DNA of 64,000 nt from Prauserella marina (GTDB lineage Bacteria; Actinomycetota; Actinomycetes; Mycobacteriales; Pseudonocardiaceae): positions 3,460,501 to 3,524,500 of the forward strand of contig NZ_CP016353.1 of NCBI RefSeq assembly GCF_002240355.1. The letters run 5' to 3'. A program made the translations under genes and the position numbers. Positions 15,779-24,327 of this stretch are shown here, piece by piece. Positions within the stretch are counted from its first letter, which is position 1. The number at the start of each line of letters is the position of its first letter. The notes beneath the pieces were generated by a model, which made no database searches, had not been told where the DNA came from, and was given only the letters and a program-made list of their open reading frames with translations.

Positions 15779-16993
15779 TCACTGTCCGCTCGCGTAGCGG
15801 CCGTCGGTCAGCACCGAGACCGGCACGACAGCGACGGCGCCAGGGTCGATGGCGGGTCCGTGCGATTCGGGCGTGAACGTGTAGTTCGACAGCGCCCACA
15901 GCCCGGTCTCGCCGGGGGTCATCCCTTCCAGGTATTCGGTCTGCGCCTTGGCGTCGGTGATCGTGCCCGTCTCCTCAGCGGCCTTGGCCGCGAGCATGAT
16001 GCCGTCGTAGGCGAAGTAGGCGTTGAGCGGCAGTGCGATGTCGCCCTTCTCCTTGAGCGCGGCGATCATCGTCTCCAGTGGTTCGGACCGGGCCGCCTCG
16101 GCTCCCTGCACCGCGCCCGCGAGCACCTGAAGATGCACGTTCTCCGTCGCGGGGGTGCCGACCAGCCCTTCGGGTGCTGGCCTGTTGAGCAGCGAGGTCA
16201 CCGCCGAGGTCGAGTCGGCCACGAGCGGAAGGCCGGTCCAGCCGATCTTGCGCCTGCTCTCCAGTACATAGCCGACGGATGCGCCGGCGCCCTGCATGAA
16301 CACGAGATCGGGATCGGTGGCCCTCAGTCGTTCCAGCTGCGCGGTGACGTCGAGGTCTTCGGCGGTGTAGGTCTCCTCGCCGGAAAGCGTCAGCCCCGCC
16401 TCGTCGAGCGCCTTCCTCGTCGCGTGCACCGTCGCCTGCGCGAAGGCGTCCTTACCGGCGATCATCGCGACCCGTTTCACGCCGTTGTCCTCGGCGTATT
16501 CGGCGAACCCTCTCGCCCAGGTGTCGGGGACGGGCGGCACCTTGAACAAATAGGGGTACTTCGCCGGATCGTCGAGTTCGTCGGCCGATGCCTGCTGCAC
16601 GGAGAAGATCTCGGCATCGGTGATGATCGGCGCCATCGGCAGCGCCTCCGCGCTCGTGTTTCCGGGAAGCACCAGGTTCGGTTTCGGCCCGTTGCCGAGC
16701 CGTTCCTGGAGCTTGGTCACGGCGGTGGTCGGGTCGCCGCCGTCGTCGATGATCTCCAGGTCGACCTGGTGACCGTTGATGCCGCCCCGCTCGTTGAGTA
16801 CGGCCACCGCCGCCTCCGCGGCGTGCGCGGCGGCCTTGGCATTAAGGGCGGCGGGGCCTGGCTGGTTCTGGCCGAGCAACTGGACGATCCGGTATGGCGC
16901 GTTCTCGTCCGTCGCTTCCTCGCCGGTGTCAGGGGCGCAGGCGGTGCCCGCGAGAAGGGCAGCCGCCAGAATCCCGCCGATTCGCTTCCACAC
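15779..16993 (-). CDS. LivK-type ABC substrate-binding lipoprotein
   Basis: 404 residues from GTG 16993 with GAAGGAG seven bases upstream. A signal peptide ends in a lipobox (LLAGTAC, Cys about residue 19), so it is a membrane-anchored lipoprotein. The body is a branched-chain amino-acid type (Peripla_BP_6) fold: LNERGGINGHQVDLEIIDDGGDP and VKRVAMIAGKDAFAQ. It lies just behind a KstR2-type operator and beside a KstR2 gene, and the other transporter parts are in the fadD3 operon. The ligand is therefore likely a steroid-derived acid rather than an amino acid (inference). Confidence 0.88.
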   Translation of the reverse strand: MWKRIGGILAAALLAGTACAPDTGEEATDENAPYRIVQLLGQNQPGPAALNAKAAAHAAEAAVAVLNERGGINGHQVDLEIIDDGGDPTTAVTKLQERLGNGPKPNLVLPGNTSAEALPMAPIITDAEIFSVQQASADELDDPAKYPYLFKVPPVPDTWARGFAEYAEDNGVKRVAMIAGKDAFAQATVHATRKALDEAGLTLSGEETYTAEDLDVTAQLERLRATDPDLVFMQGAGASVGYVLESRRKIGWTGLPLVADSTSAVTSLLNRPAPEGLVGTPATENVHLQVLAGAVQGAEAARSEPLETMIAALKEKGDIALPLNAYFAYDGIMLAAKAAEETGTITDAKAQTEYLEGMTPGETGLWALSNYTFTPESHGPAIDPGAVAVVPVSVLTDGRYASGQ

Positions 16994-17030
16994 GCCTGGT
17001 CTCCTTCGACACAGGGCCTGCCACCAGTAG

Positions 17031-17040
17031 CAAGCGCTTG
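17031..17040. promoter_or_regulatory. KstR2-type operator 3 (CAAGCGCTTG)
   Basis: Perfect palindrome in context AGCAAGCGCTTGGT, 38 bp upstream of the livK GTG on the minus strand. It is one of two operators in the 304-bp region between livK and the KstR2 gene. Confidence 0.86.
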
Positions 17041-17234
17041 GTCGGGCTACCGTAGGAGCGGCGTCACCCCTCGTCAAGACCCGGTTCCACAGACCTGAAC
17101 CGGTGTCCGGGGCGCTGTTTCCGCCAGCCGGGACGACGGGCGCCGCGCGCACACCGGTGCCATCCGGATGAATGTGTTCCCGCCCCGCTCACCCGCGGAC
17201 ATCGGGGTGCGGTAGGCTCAATCGACAGGTGTAA

Positions 17235-17244
17235 CAAGCGCTTG
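17235..17244. promoter_or_regulatory. KstR2-type operator 4 (CAAGCGCTTG)
   Basis: Perfect palindrome in context AACAAGCGCTTGAT, 54 bp upstream of the second KstR2 gene start. This is consistent with autorepression. The rest of 16994-17297 shows no gene. Confidence 0.87.
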
Positions 17245-17297
17245 ATTGGCAAATACGGCGTTACACAGGCTGCCGTTCGCGGCCGGAAGGGAACACA

Positions 17298-17882
17298 ATG
17301 GTAGCGCCGCAGGATCGTCGCTCGGTTATTCTGCAACACGCGGCAACTCTGTTCGCCAGCAAGGGGATCGTGGCGACCACGGTCCGCGAGATCGCCGATG
17401 CCGTCGGCATACTTTCGGGAAGCCTGTACCACCATTTCAAATCGAAAGATGAAATGGTGGACGCCATTGTCACCAATTATCTCGACGATCTGAGCGCGCG
17501 TTACACGGAGATCATGGCCGCGGGCCACGACCCCCGTACGGAACTGGCCGAGCTCGTGCACGGCTCGCTCGCGGTGATCGAATCCCACCCGCACGCCACC
17601 GAGATCTACCAGAACAGCGGCAACTACCTGATGTCGCTTGAGGGCTACAACCACATCAAGGTGTCGGCCAACACCATCCAGAAGACCTGGATCAACGTGC
17701 TCGAAGCCGGCGCCGCTTCCGGCGACTTCCGGTCCGACATCCCGCCACGCGTGCTCTACCGGATGCTGCGGGACGCGCTGTGGCTTTCGGTCCGCTGGTT
17801 CAAACCAACCCGGCAGTACACGATGAAGCAGTTCGCCGACGACTTCGTCTCGACCTTCCTCGACGGTCTCGTACCTCGGTGA
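17298..17882 (+). CDS. kstR2: KstR2, TetR repressor of HIP/C-D ring catabolism (paralogue 2)
   Basis: 194 residues, ATG with GGAAGG upstream. The helix-turn-helix ATTVREIADAVGILSGSLYHHF followed by KSKDEMVDAIV is almost the KstR2 sequence, and the ligand domain has KTWINVLEAG, RMLRDALWLSVRWFKPT and QFADDFVSTFLDGL as in KstR2. KstR2 binds AnCAAGnnCTTGnT sites and is released by HIP-CoA, the product of FadD3. Such a site lies 54 bp upstream. It converges with livF, leaving only 10 bp between stops. Confidence 0.92.
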   Translation: MVAPQDRRSVILQHAATLFASKGIVATTVREIADAVGILSGSLYHHFKSKDEMVDAIVTNYLDDLSARYTEIMAAGHDPRTELAELVHGSLAVIESHPHATEIYQNSGNYLMSLEGYNHIKVSANTIQKTWINVLEAGAASGDFRSDIPPRVLYRMLRDALWLSVRWFKPTRQYTMKQFADDFVSTFLDGLVPR

Positions 17883-17892
17883 CTCCCCGCGC

Positions 17893-18621
17893 TCAGCCCG
17901 CCCTGCCGAAGTAGACGTCCAGCAAGGCATTGGTGTCGGCGACCTCGGCACGAGGCCGGTCGAGCACCACCTTGCCCACGTCGAGCACGGTGACCTGGTC
18001 GGCGACCTCCAGTGCCGCCGCGGCGGCCTGCTCGACGAGCAGCACCCCCATGCCGGAGGCTTTCAACGTCGACACGGTCGCCATGACTTCGGCGACGACG
18101 GACGGCGCGAGGCCACCGGAGGGTTCGTCCAACATCAGCAGCGCCGGTTTGGCCATGAGTGCCTGTCCGATCGCGAGCATCTGTTGCTGTCCACCGGAAA
18201 GCTGACCGGATACGGTGCGCCTGCGGTCGGCGAGCACGGGGAACATGTCGTAGACGGGGCCGAGTTCGGCGCGCAGCTTGTGTTTGCCCTTGCCCGTGCT
18301 GTATCCGCCGAGCAGCAGGTTCTCCTCGACGGTCCTGCGCCGGAAAACCCTTTTGCCCTCCTGGACGAACGCGATGCCTGCCCCGACCCTGCGATGTGCG
18401 CGCACGCCGGTGATGTCCTCGCCGTCGAACGTGATGCACCCGGCTTCGGCCTTGTTCAGTCCCGCGACGGCGCGCAGGGTCGTCGTCTTGCCCGCGCCGT
18501 TGCGGCCCAGCAGGACCGTCACCTCACCGGCGTGGACGCGCAGCGACACGTCCCATACCGCGCGAATGTCGCCGTATCCCGTGGCGAGGCCGTCGACACG
18601 CAGCAGCGGATCGTCGGTCAT
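17893..18621 (-). CDS. LivF-type ABC transporter ATPase
   Basis: 242 residues. Walker A GRNGAGKTT (near residue 39), signature LSGGQQQ, Walker B ALLMLDEPS and the switch histidine region are all intact; FVQEGKRVFRRRTVEENL is the LivF Q-loop pattern. It is the second ATPase of a branched-chain-type importer and is translationally coupled to the livM-livG fusion (ATGA). It is the last gene of the fadD3-fadA-livH-livMG-livF operon, so its expected cargo is a steroid catabolite. Confidence 0.92.
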   Translation of the reverse strand: MTDDPLLRVDGLATGYGDIRAVWDVSLRVHAGEVTVLLGRNGAGKTTTLRAVAGLNKAEAGCITFDGEDITGVRAHRRVGAGIAFVQEGKRVFRRRTVEENLLLGGYSTGKGKHKLRAELGPVYDMFPVLADRRRTVSGQLSGGQQQMLAIGQALMAKPALLMLDEPSGGLAPSVVAEVMATVSTLKASGMGVLLVEQAAAAALEVADQVTVLDVGKVVLDRPRAEVADTNALLDVYFGRAG

Positions 18622-20423
18622 GGCGTGACCTCCTGCCTGATCCCGAGATATTCCGAACGCACCCTCGGGTGGTTCTCGATCTCGGCCGGACGGCCTTCGG
18701 CGACCAGTTCTCCCTGTGCCAGCACGGTCACCGTGTCGGCGAGGTCGAGCACGAGGCGGAAGTTGTGCTCGACGAGGACGACGGCGGGACCGGCGTCCCT
18801 GATGCGCCTGATGAGCACGGCGAGCCGGTCGACCTCGTCTTCGTCCAAACCGGACGCGACCTCGTCAAGCAGCAGTACCTTCGGCCGCGCGACGAGCGCC
18901 CTCGCCACTTCGAGCAATCTGCGCGTGCCAAGCGGCAGCGACGCGGCTTCGACGTCGGCGAGGTGTTCGAGGCCCACCAGCCGCAGCATGGTGGTCACCT
19001 CGGAGTCGTTGGCCTCGGCCGCCTTGCGATAGCGAGGCAGGCGCAGGATCGAGGAGGGCATGCCCACGTAGCGGGCGGTGTAGCCACCGGCGGCCACCGC
19101 TTCCCGCACCGTGATGTGCTCGGGGAACAGCGGGGTCTGGAAGGTGCGCGCGACGCCCTCCCTCGCGACCCGGTGGGTCGGCTTTCCCGTGATGTCCGTT
19201 TCCCCGATCGTGATCGTGCCCGCGTCGGTGCGGTAGTAGCCGCAGATCATGTTGAGCAGCGTGGTCTTGCCAGAGCCGTTGGGCCCGATCAGCGCCGTGA
19301 TCCGGCCCGGCTCGGCGGTGAGGTTCACGCCGCCCAGCGCTCGCAGTCCGCCGAATCGCTTGTGCACGTCCTCGGCCCGCAGCCGCGCTCCGGCCAGCGG
19401 TGGCAGCGGCACCTCGGGTTCAGCAGCCACCGATCCCGGGCGCGCTTCCGGCGGATCCCAGCGGGCCACCAGCTTGCCGATACCCTTCTTCGCGAGCCCC
19501 GCGAGGCCGTTGGCGACGAGCGTTCCCGCGATGATCAGGAAAGCGCCGTAGACGACCTGGGCGTATTGCTCGAAGTCCGTGGAGCGCAACGGCCCGTACT
19601 GCATCACGGCGGCGCCGATGAGCGGGCCGTAGATGCTCTTCGCCCCGCCGAGGATCGAGGCCGCGAGAACCGTCACGGCCATGGTGAAGCCGAACGAACC
19701 CGGCGAAAGGTACTTGTCGGCGAAAGCGAACAACGCTCCCGCGATCCCGGCGGGGATCGCCCCGACCGCGTAGGCGGTCAGTTTCAACCGGTACACCGAG
19801 ATGCCAAGCGACGAGGCGAGCACCGGGCTTTGCCGCAGCACCTGGAACGCGACGCCGTGCCGCGAGGTGATGAGGTTGCGGATGACGACGAACCAGGCGA
19901 CGGTCACCACGGCGACGACGACGTAGAAGGTGATCGTGTCCAGTTCGGTCCCGAACAGCTTCGGGCCGGGGATGCCGACCATGCCCACCGCGCCGCCCGT
20001 GTAGGGCTCAAGCAGTTCAATGAGCTGCGGCACGAGCAGTACGAGGAAGAACGATGTCATCGCCAGCGACCAGCCGCCCAGCCGCAGCCCCGGTATCCCG
20101 GAGACGAGTCCGACCACGAGCGCGGCCAGCGCGCCGATCGCGATGAGCAGCAGCAGATCGTTGGCCCAGTTCATCGCGAGATAGCCGGTCAGGTAGGCGC
20201 CGGTGGCGTACATCGCCGTCTGGCCGAGCGCCAGCTCGCCCGCGTAGCCGAAGCTGAGGTTGAGCCCGCTGGTGACGAGCGCGAGTATGCAGGTCAGCAA
20301 GAGCAGCCTGCGGGTTCCCGAGCTGATGCCGAGCCACGGTGCCGCGATGAGCAGGGCACCGAGCACGAGCGGCAGCACCCACGAGGGAATCGTGCGCAGA
20401 GTCCGGACGAGTGCCACGGTCAC
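18618..20423 (-). CDS. LivM-LivG fusion: ABC permease joined to ATPase
   Basis: 601 residues from GTG 20423, overlapping the livH stop (GTGA). Residues about 1-325 are a LivM permease with eight or more hydrophobic segments and the NLSFGYAGELALGQTAMYATGAY motif. After a Pro/Ala/Glu linker (about 330-360) comes a LivG ATPase with Walker A GPNGSGKTT, a signature-like LPLGTRRLLE and Walker B VLLLDEVASGLD. LivM and LivG are usually separate proteins, though this fusion recurs in actinobacteria. A LIV importer needs LivH, LivM, LivG, LivF and LivK, and all are here. Confidence 0.92.
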   Translation of the reverse strand: MTVALVRTLRTIPSWVLPLVLGALLIAAPWLGISSGTRRLLLLTCILALVTSGLNLSFGYAGELALGQTAMYATGAYLTGYLAMNWANDLLLLIAIGALAALVVGLVSGIPGLRLGGWSLAMTSFFLVLLVPQLIELLEPYTGGAVGMVGIPGPKLFGTELDTITFYVVVAVVTVAWFVVIRNLITSRHGVAFQVLRQSPVLASSLGISVYRLKLTAYAVGAIPAGIAGALFAFADKYLSPGSFGFTMAVTVLAASILGGAKSIYGPLIGAAVMQYGPLRSTDFEQYAQVVYGAFLIIAGTLVANGLAGLAKKGIGKLVARWDPPEARPGSVAAEPEVPLPPLAGARLRAEDVHKRFGGLRALGGVNLTAEPGRITALIGPNGSGKTTLLNMICGYYRTDAGTITIGETDITGKPTHRVAREGVARTFQTPLFPEHITVREAVAAGGYTARYVGMPSSILRLPRYRKAAEANDSEVTTMLRLVGLEHLADVEAASLPLGTRRLLEVARALVARPKVLLLDEVASGLDEDEVDRLAVLIRRIRDAGPAVVLVEHNFRLVLDLADTVTVLAQGELVAEGRPAEIENHPRVRSEYLGIRQEVTP

Positions 20424-21277
20424 ACCATCCTTTCCCTTGTCGTACCGAACAATCCGGTCGGTTTGAGCACAAGGATGAGGATCAGCACGACGAACACCAT
20501 GATCGTGGGGAACTGGCTGCCCAGCCACCTTCCGGACAGCGCCTCGACGAGCCCGACGACGAATCCGCCGATCAGCGCGCCGGGCAGGCTGCCGAAGCCG
20601 CCGATCGCGACCGCGACGAACCCCTTGAGCGCCAGCGCCGCGCCGAGCGTGGCAACGGCGAAGGTCTTCGGGCCGACCAGCGGGCCGGTCAGTCCGGCGA
20701 GGACGCCGGTGAACACGAAGGCACCGAGCGCGAGCCTGCCGACGTTGATTCCGCGCAACTGCGCGGCTTCTCTGTCCTCGGCCATGGCAAGCAGGGCAAG
20801 ACCGGTGCGCGACCGTCTGCCGTAGCCGGTGAGGGCCACCGTGATCACGATGACGACCGCGATCAGGGTGAGCTCGACGGCGCTGACCCTGCCGCCGAAC
20901 AGAGTCAGCGTCGCGTCCGATCCGGTCGCGGGAACTTTGAGTACCTGGTCGCCCCAGATCAGCCTGGTCACACCGTCCACAAGGGTCGCCATGCCGAGCG
21001 TGGTGACGAGGTGCGCGTGTATTCCCTTCACCGGGCGGATCGCGATGAACTCCTCAACCAGCGCGATGAGGCCGATACCCACCGCGGCGATAAGAAAGAT
21101 CAGCACGACCGGCAGCTCCGCGACGACCAGTCCCCAATAGGTCACGAATACCGCGAACATCATGAGCTGCGCGTGCGCGAAGTTGAACGTCGTGTACGCG
21201 ATGAAGACCAGGTTGTACCCGATGGCGACAAGGGCGTAGACCGCCCCGATCGAAAGGCCGGACCAGACGGCTGTCAC
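20420..21277 (-). CDS. LivH-type ABC transporter permease
   Basis: 285 residues from GTG 21277. It is a polytopic membrane protein with about eight hydrophobic segments; YALVAIGYNLVFIAYTTFNFAHAQLMM near the N-terminus and TTLGMATLVDGVTRLIWG in the middle are LivH hallmarks, and LTGPLVGPKTFAVATLGAALALKGFVAVAIGGFGS lies in the cytoplasmic-loop region contacting the ATPases. It follows the thiolase gene by 26 bp and precedes the LivM-LivG fusion with an overlap. Confidence 0.91.
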   Translation of the reverse strand: MTAVWSGLSIGAVYALVAIGYNLVFIAYTTFNFAHAQLMMFAVFVTYWGLVVAELPVVLIFLIAAVGIGLIALVEEFIAIRPVKGIHAHLVTTLGMATLVDGVTRLIWGDQVLKVPATGSDATLTLFGGRVSAVELTLIAVVIVITVALTGYGRRSRTGLALLAMAEDREAAQLRGINVGRLALGAFVFTGVLAGLTGPLVGPKTFAVATLGAALALKGFVAVAIGGFGSLPGALIGGFVVGLVEALSGRWLGSQFPTIMVFVVLILILVLKPTGLFGTTRERMV

Positions 21278-21303
21278 CTGGACCTACCTCCTTTTGGCTG
21301 TAG

Positions 21304-22524
21304 TCAGGAAAGGCGTTCCAGTACGAGCGCCATCCCCTGGCCGCCCGCCGTGCACATCGTGACGAGACCGGTCTGACCGCCCCGGAAAGCGAGCCCGTTG
21401 AGCAACGTCGTGGTCAGCCGCGCTCCGGTCTGGCCGAACGGGTGACCGAGCGCGATCGCTCCACCGTGGACGTTGACCTTGTCGATGTCGAGTTTCAGCT
21501 CGTCGACCACCGGCAGCACCTGCGCCGCGAACGCCTCGTTCAGTTCGACGAGGTCGAGGTCGCTCGTGGACATACCGGCAAGCGCCAGCGCACGGCGGGT
21601 CGCCTCGACGGGACCGAGGCCCATGATCTCGGGTGACAGCGCGGAAACGCCGGTCGAGACGATCCGCGCCAGCGGGGTGATCCCCAGTTCGCTCGCGCGG
21701 TCGGCGGACATGATCACCAGTGCCGCCGCGCCGTCGTTGAGGCCGCAGCAGTTTCCGGCCGTCACCGTGCCGTCCTCCCGGAAAGCGGGCTTCAGCGAGC
21801 CAAGCTTCTCGGCGGTCACGCCGGGCCTCGGCCCGTCGTCGGCGGAGACGACGACACCGTCGGCGCGGGTGAACGGGGTGATGTCGGTGGCGAAAAACCC
21901 GTCGGCGATGGCCCGCTGCGCCCGCTGCTGGCTCAGCGCGGCGAACTCGTCCTGCGCCGTCCTGCTCACCGAACGGGACTGGGCGACGTTCTCCGCTGTC
22001 TGTCCCATCGCGACATAGACGTCGGGCAACGTGCCCTCGGCACGTGGGTCGGTCCATGGCGCGGACCCTGCCGCCGCGCGCTGTTCGCTGCGCTTTCCGG
22101 CATCGGCGTAACGGGGATTGCGGGTGTCGGGCATGCCGTCCGCCTTGCCGGCACCGAACCGGGACACCACCTCGGTTCCCGCCGAGATCAGCACCCGGGC
22201 CTCGCCCGCCTTGACGGCGTGCAGGGCCATCCGCGTGGTCTGCACGCTGGAGGCACAGTAGCGCTGCACCGTGGTTCCCGGTACGTCGTCGAGGCCCAGG
22301 GTCACCGCGACGACTCTGGCCAGGCCGTACCCCTGCTCTCCGGCTGGCTGGGCCGTGCCGAGCAGTACGTCGTCCACCTCGTGCGGATCGAGCGAGGGCA
22401 CCTTGTCCAGTGCCGCACGCACCATGGCGACGGCGAGATCGTCGGCGCGCTCCGAGGTGAGCGAGCCCTTGTATGCCTTGCCGATGGGCGAGCGCGCGGC
22501 GGCGACGATCACGGCTTCGGGCAT
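21304..22524 (-). CDS. Acetyl-CoA acetyltransferase (thiolase) family protein
   Basis: 406 residues. Nucleophile region VQRYCASSVQTTRMA, NCCGLNDGAAALVIMS, LNEAFAAQ, HGGAIALGHPFGQTGARL and the C-terminal MCTAGGQG cysteine show a complete degradative thiolase. It is distinct from the FadA5-like (1071) and FadA6-like (24328) thiolases of the window. It sits between fadD3 and livH in one operon under operator 5, so it probably cleaves a 3-ketoacyl-CoA of the HIP chain or of an opened-ring product; which one cannot be told. Confidence 0.88.
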   Translation of the reverse strand: MPEAVIVAAARSPIGKAYKGSLTSERADDLAVAMVRAALDKVPSLDPHEVDDVLLGTAQPAGEQGYGLARVVAVTLGLDDVPGTTVQRYCASSVQTTRMALHAVKAGEARVLISAGTEVVSRFGAGKADGMPDTRNPRYADAGKRSEQRAAAGSAPWTDPRAEGTLPDVYVAMGQTAENVAQSRSVSRTAQDEFAALSQQRAQRAIADGFFATDITPFTRADGVVVSADDGPRPGVTAEKLGSLKPAFREDGTVTAGNCCGLNDGAAALVIMSADRASELGITPLARIVSTGVSALSPEIMGLGPVEATRRALALAGMSTSDLDLVELNEAFAAQVLPVVDELKLDIDKVNVHGGAIALGHPFGQTGARLTTTLLNGLAFRGGQTGLVTMCTAGGQGMALVLERLS

Positions 22525-22560
22525 GGTGACTCCTTCGTGAAAGTTCGGGGATCGCGCGTG

Positions 22561-24180
22561 TCAGCGGCTCGCGCCGAGCCGGAACTTCTGGATCTTGCCG
22601 CTCGGCGTGCGGGGCAGCTCCCCGACGAACGAAAAGTGCCGGGGCACCTTGTAGTTGGCCATGGTGTCGCGGCAGAAGGCGGTCAGCTCCTCCTCGGTGG
22701 GGGTTCGCCCTTCCCTCGCCACGACGTAGGCGTGCCCGACCTCGCCCAGCCGGTCGTCGGGGGTCCCGACGACCGCGACCTCCGCGACATCGGGGTGTTC
22801 GGACAACAACCGTTCGATCTCGGCGGGGTAGGCGTTGAAGCCGCCGACGACGAACATGTCCTTGAGCCGGTCGGTGACCCTCAGGTAGCCGTCGGCGTCG
22901 AGCCAGCCGATGTCGCCGGTGTGCAGCCAGCCCGCCGCGTCGATGGCTTTCGCGGTCGCGCCGGGATCCTCGAAGTAGCCGACCATGAGGTTGGCACCCC
23001 TGACGAGGATCTCGCCTTTCTCCCCGGTGGGAACCGTTTCGCCGCCAGGGTCTGCGATGACGACCTCGACTCCGGGAATCGCTTTGCCGCAGCTTGTGGA
23101 CAGTCGTTCCTGGTCGGTGTCCGGCGGGCACACCGTTGCCGTTCCACAGGTTTCGGTGAGCCCGTATGCGGTGATGACGTCCCGGAACCCGAGGTCGGCC
23201 CGCATGCTTTTCAGCAGTGGCACGGGAACCACGGTCGCGCCGGTGACGGCCAGCCGCACGGATCCGAGATCGTAATCGCCCCTGCGGGGATGCGCCAGTA
23301 TCGAGGAGTACACGGTGGGCGCTCCAGGGAAGACGGTGATCCGCTCCGCCTGCACCAGTTCCAGCGCGGCCTCTACGTCGAACACCGCGAGCGGCACCAT
23401 GGTCGCCGTGCGCACGAGGCAGGCCAGAATTCCGGCGCGGTAGCCGAAACTGTGGAAGAACGGGTTGATCAGCAGATAGCGGTCGCCCGGCAGCAGGCCG
23501 ACCATGTCGCTCCACGCCTCGTCCACCCACAGGTTGCTGCGGTGGGTCACCATCGCGCCCTTGGGAAAACCCGTGGTACCGGAGGTGAACAGGATGTCGG
23601 CGACGTCGTCGGGCCGCAGATCGGCGACGCGCCGGTCGACCTCGGCGGCGGGAATCCGCTCCCCGTCGGCGGTCAACCGGTCGAACGGCAGGACGAAGGG
23701 GTCGTCGCTCGCGCGCATGGTCACCACGGTGCGCAACGACGGCAGCGCGGGGACCGGTGTCTCGCTTGTCGGCTCCGGCAGGGCAACGCCTACCCCGCCG
23801 CGCAACATGGCGAGGTAGGCGTTGCCGAGGAAACCGTCGTCGACTACCAGCAGCTCTGCCCTGACTTTGGCCAGCGCGTGGCGTGCCTCCTCGCCCTTGA
23901 ACCGAGTGTTGACCGGCACGAGGACGCCGCCCGCCGCCATGATGCCCAGTGCGGCGATGATCCACCGGCCCGAGTTCGGCGCCCACACCGCGGCCCGCTC
24001 CCCCGGGCGCATTCCCCTCGCGATCACGCCACGCGCGAACCGGGTCACCTCGGCATCGAGTTCGGCGTAGGTCAGCCGGAGATCGCCGTCAACGACCGCG
24101 AGCGTGTCCGGAGCCGTGGCGGCAGCTGCCCGCACGGCGGCGGGAATGGTCGTCCAGCCCGCGGTGTTCGTTTCCGGCAC
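22561..24180 (-). CDS. fadD3: FadD3-like HIP-CoA ligase
   Basis: 539 residues, GTG 24180 with GGGAGG six bases upstream. ANL-family adenylate-forming enzyme: P-loop ILFTSGTTGFPKGA, YGLTETCGTATVCPP, TGDIGWLDADGYLRVTDRLKDM hinge, and the catalytic lysine in TPSGKIQKFRL. Similarity to FadD3 and the position next to fadA6, livH and a KstR2 site support the assignment. FadD3 activates HIP with CoA and ATP, which makes the KstR2 inducer. It is the first gene of its operon, 82 bp below operator 5. Confidence 0.88.
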   Translation of the reverse strand: MPETNTAGWTTIPAAVRAAAATAPDTLAVVDGDLRLTYAELDAEVTRFARGVIARGMRPGERAAVWAPNSGRWIIAALGIMAAGGVLVPVNTRFKGEEARHALAKVRAELLVVDDGFLGNAYLAMLRGGVGVALPEPTSETPVPALPSLRTVVTMRASDDPFVLPFDRLTADGERIPAAEVDRRVADLRPDDVADILFTSGTTGFPKGAMVTHRSNLWVDEAWSDMVGLLPGDRYLLINPFFHSFGYRAGILACLVRTATMVPLAVFDVEAALELVQAERITVFPGAPTVYSSILAHPRRGDYDLGSVRLAVTGATVVPVPLLKSMRADLGFRDVITAYGLTETCGTATVCPPDTDQERLSTSCGKAIPGVEVVIADPGGETVPTGEKGEILVRGANLMVGYFEDPGATAKAIDAAGWLHTGDIGWLDADGYLRVTDRLKDMFVVGGFNAYPAEIERLLSEHPDVAEVAVVGTPDDRLGEVGHAYVVAREGRTPTEEELTAFCRDTMANYKVPRHFSFVGELPRTPSGKIQKFRLGASR

Positions 24181-24261
24181 GATGCGCCTCCCTGAATGGG
24201 TCCGGGTGAATACGCCGGTGTCTCACGGCCGCGATTCGCGTCCCGATCCTAGCGACCCAAC

Positions 24262-24271
24262 CAAGCGCTTG
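24262..24271. promoter_or_regulatory. KstR2-type operator 5 (CAAGCGCTTG)
   Basis: Perfect palindrome, context ACCAAGCGCTTGCT, in the 147-bp divergent region between fadD3 and fadA6. It is 57 bp upstream of the fadA6 ATG and 82 bp upstream of the fadD3 GTG, so it can control both transcripts. Confidence 0.87.
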
Positions 24272-24327
24272 CTAGACTTTCGGCTCGACCATTCGCTCAC
24301 CGCAGAGCAACCTGGGAGGATCCGCAC

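Noticed and set aside
21284-23986. A 900-codon open frame on the minus strand
   Set aside because: It overlaps fadD3 and the thiolase in another frame of the same strand; the real frames show full enzyme motifs while this one is Arg-rich and featureless.
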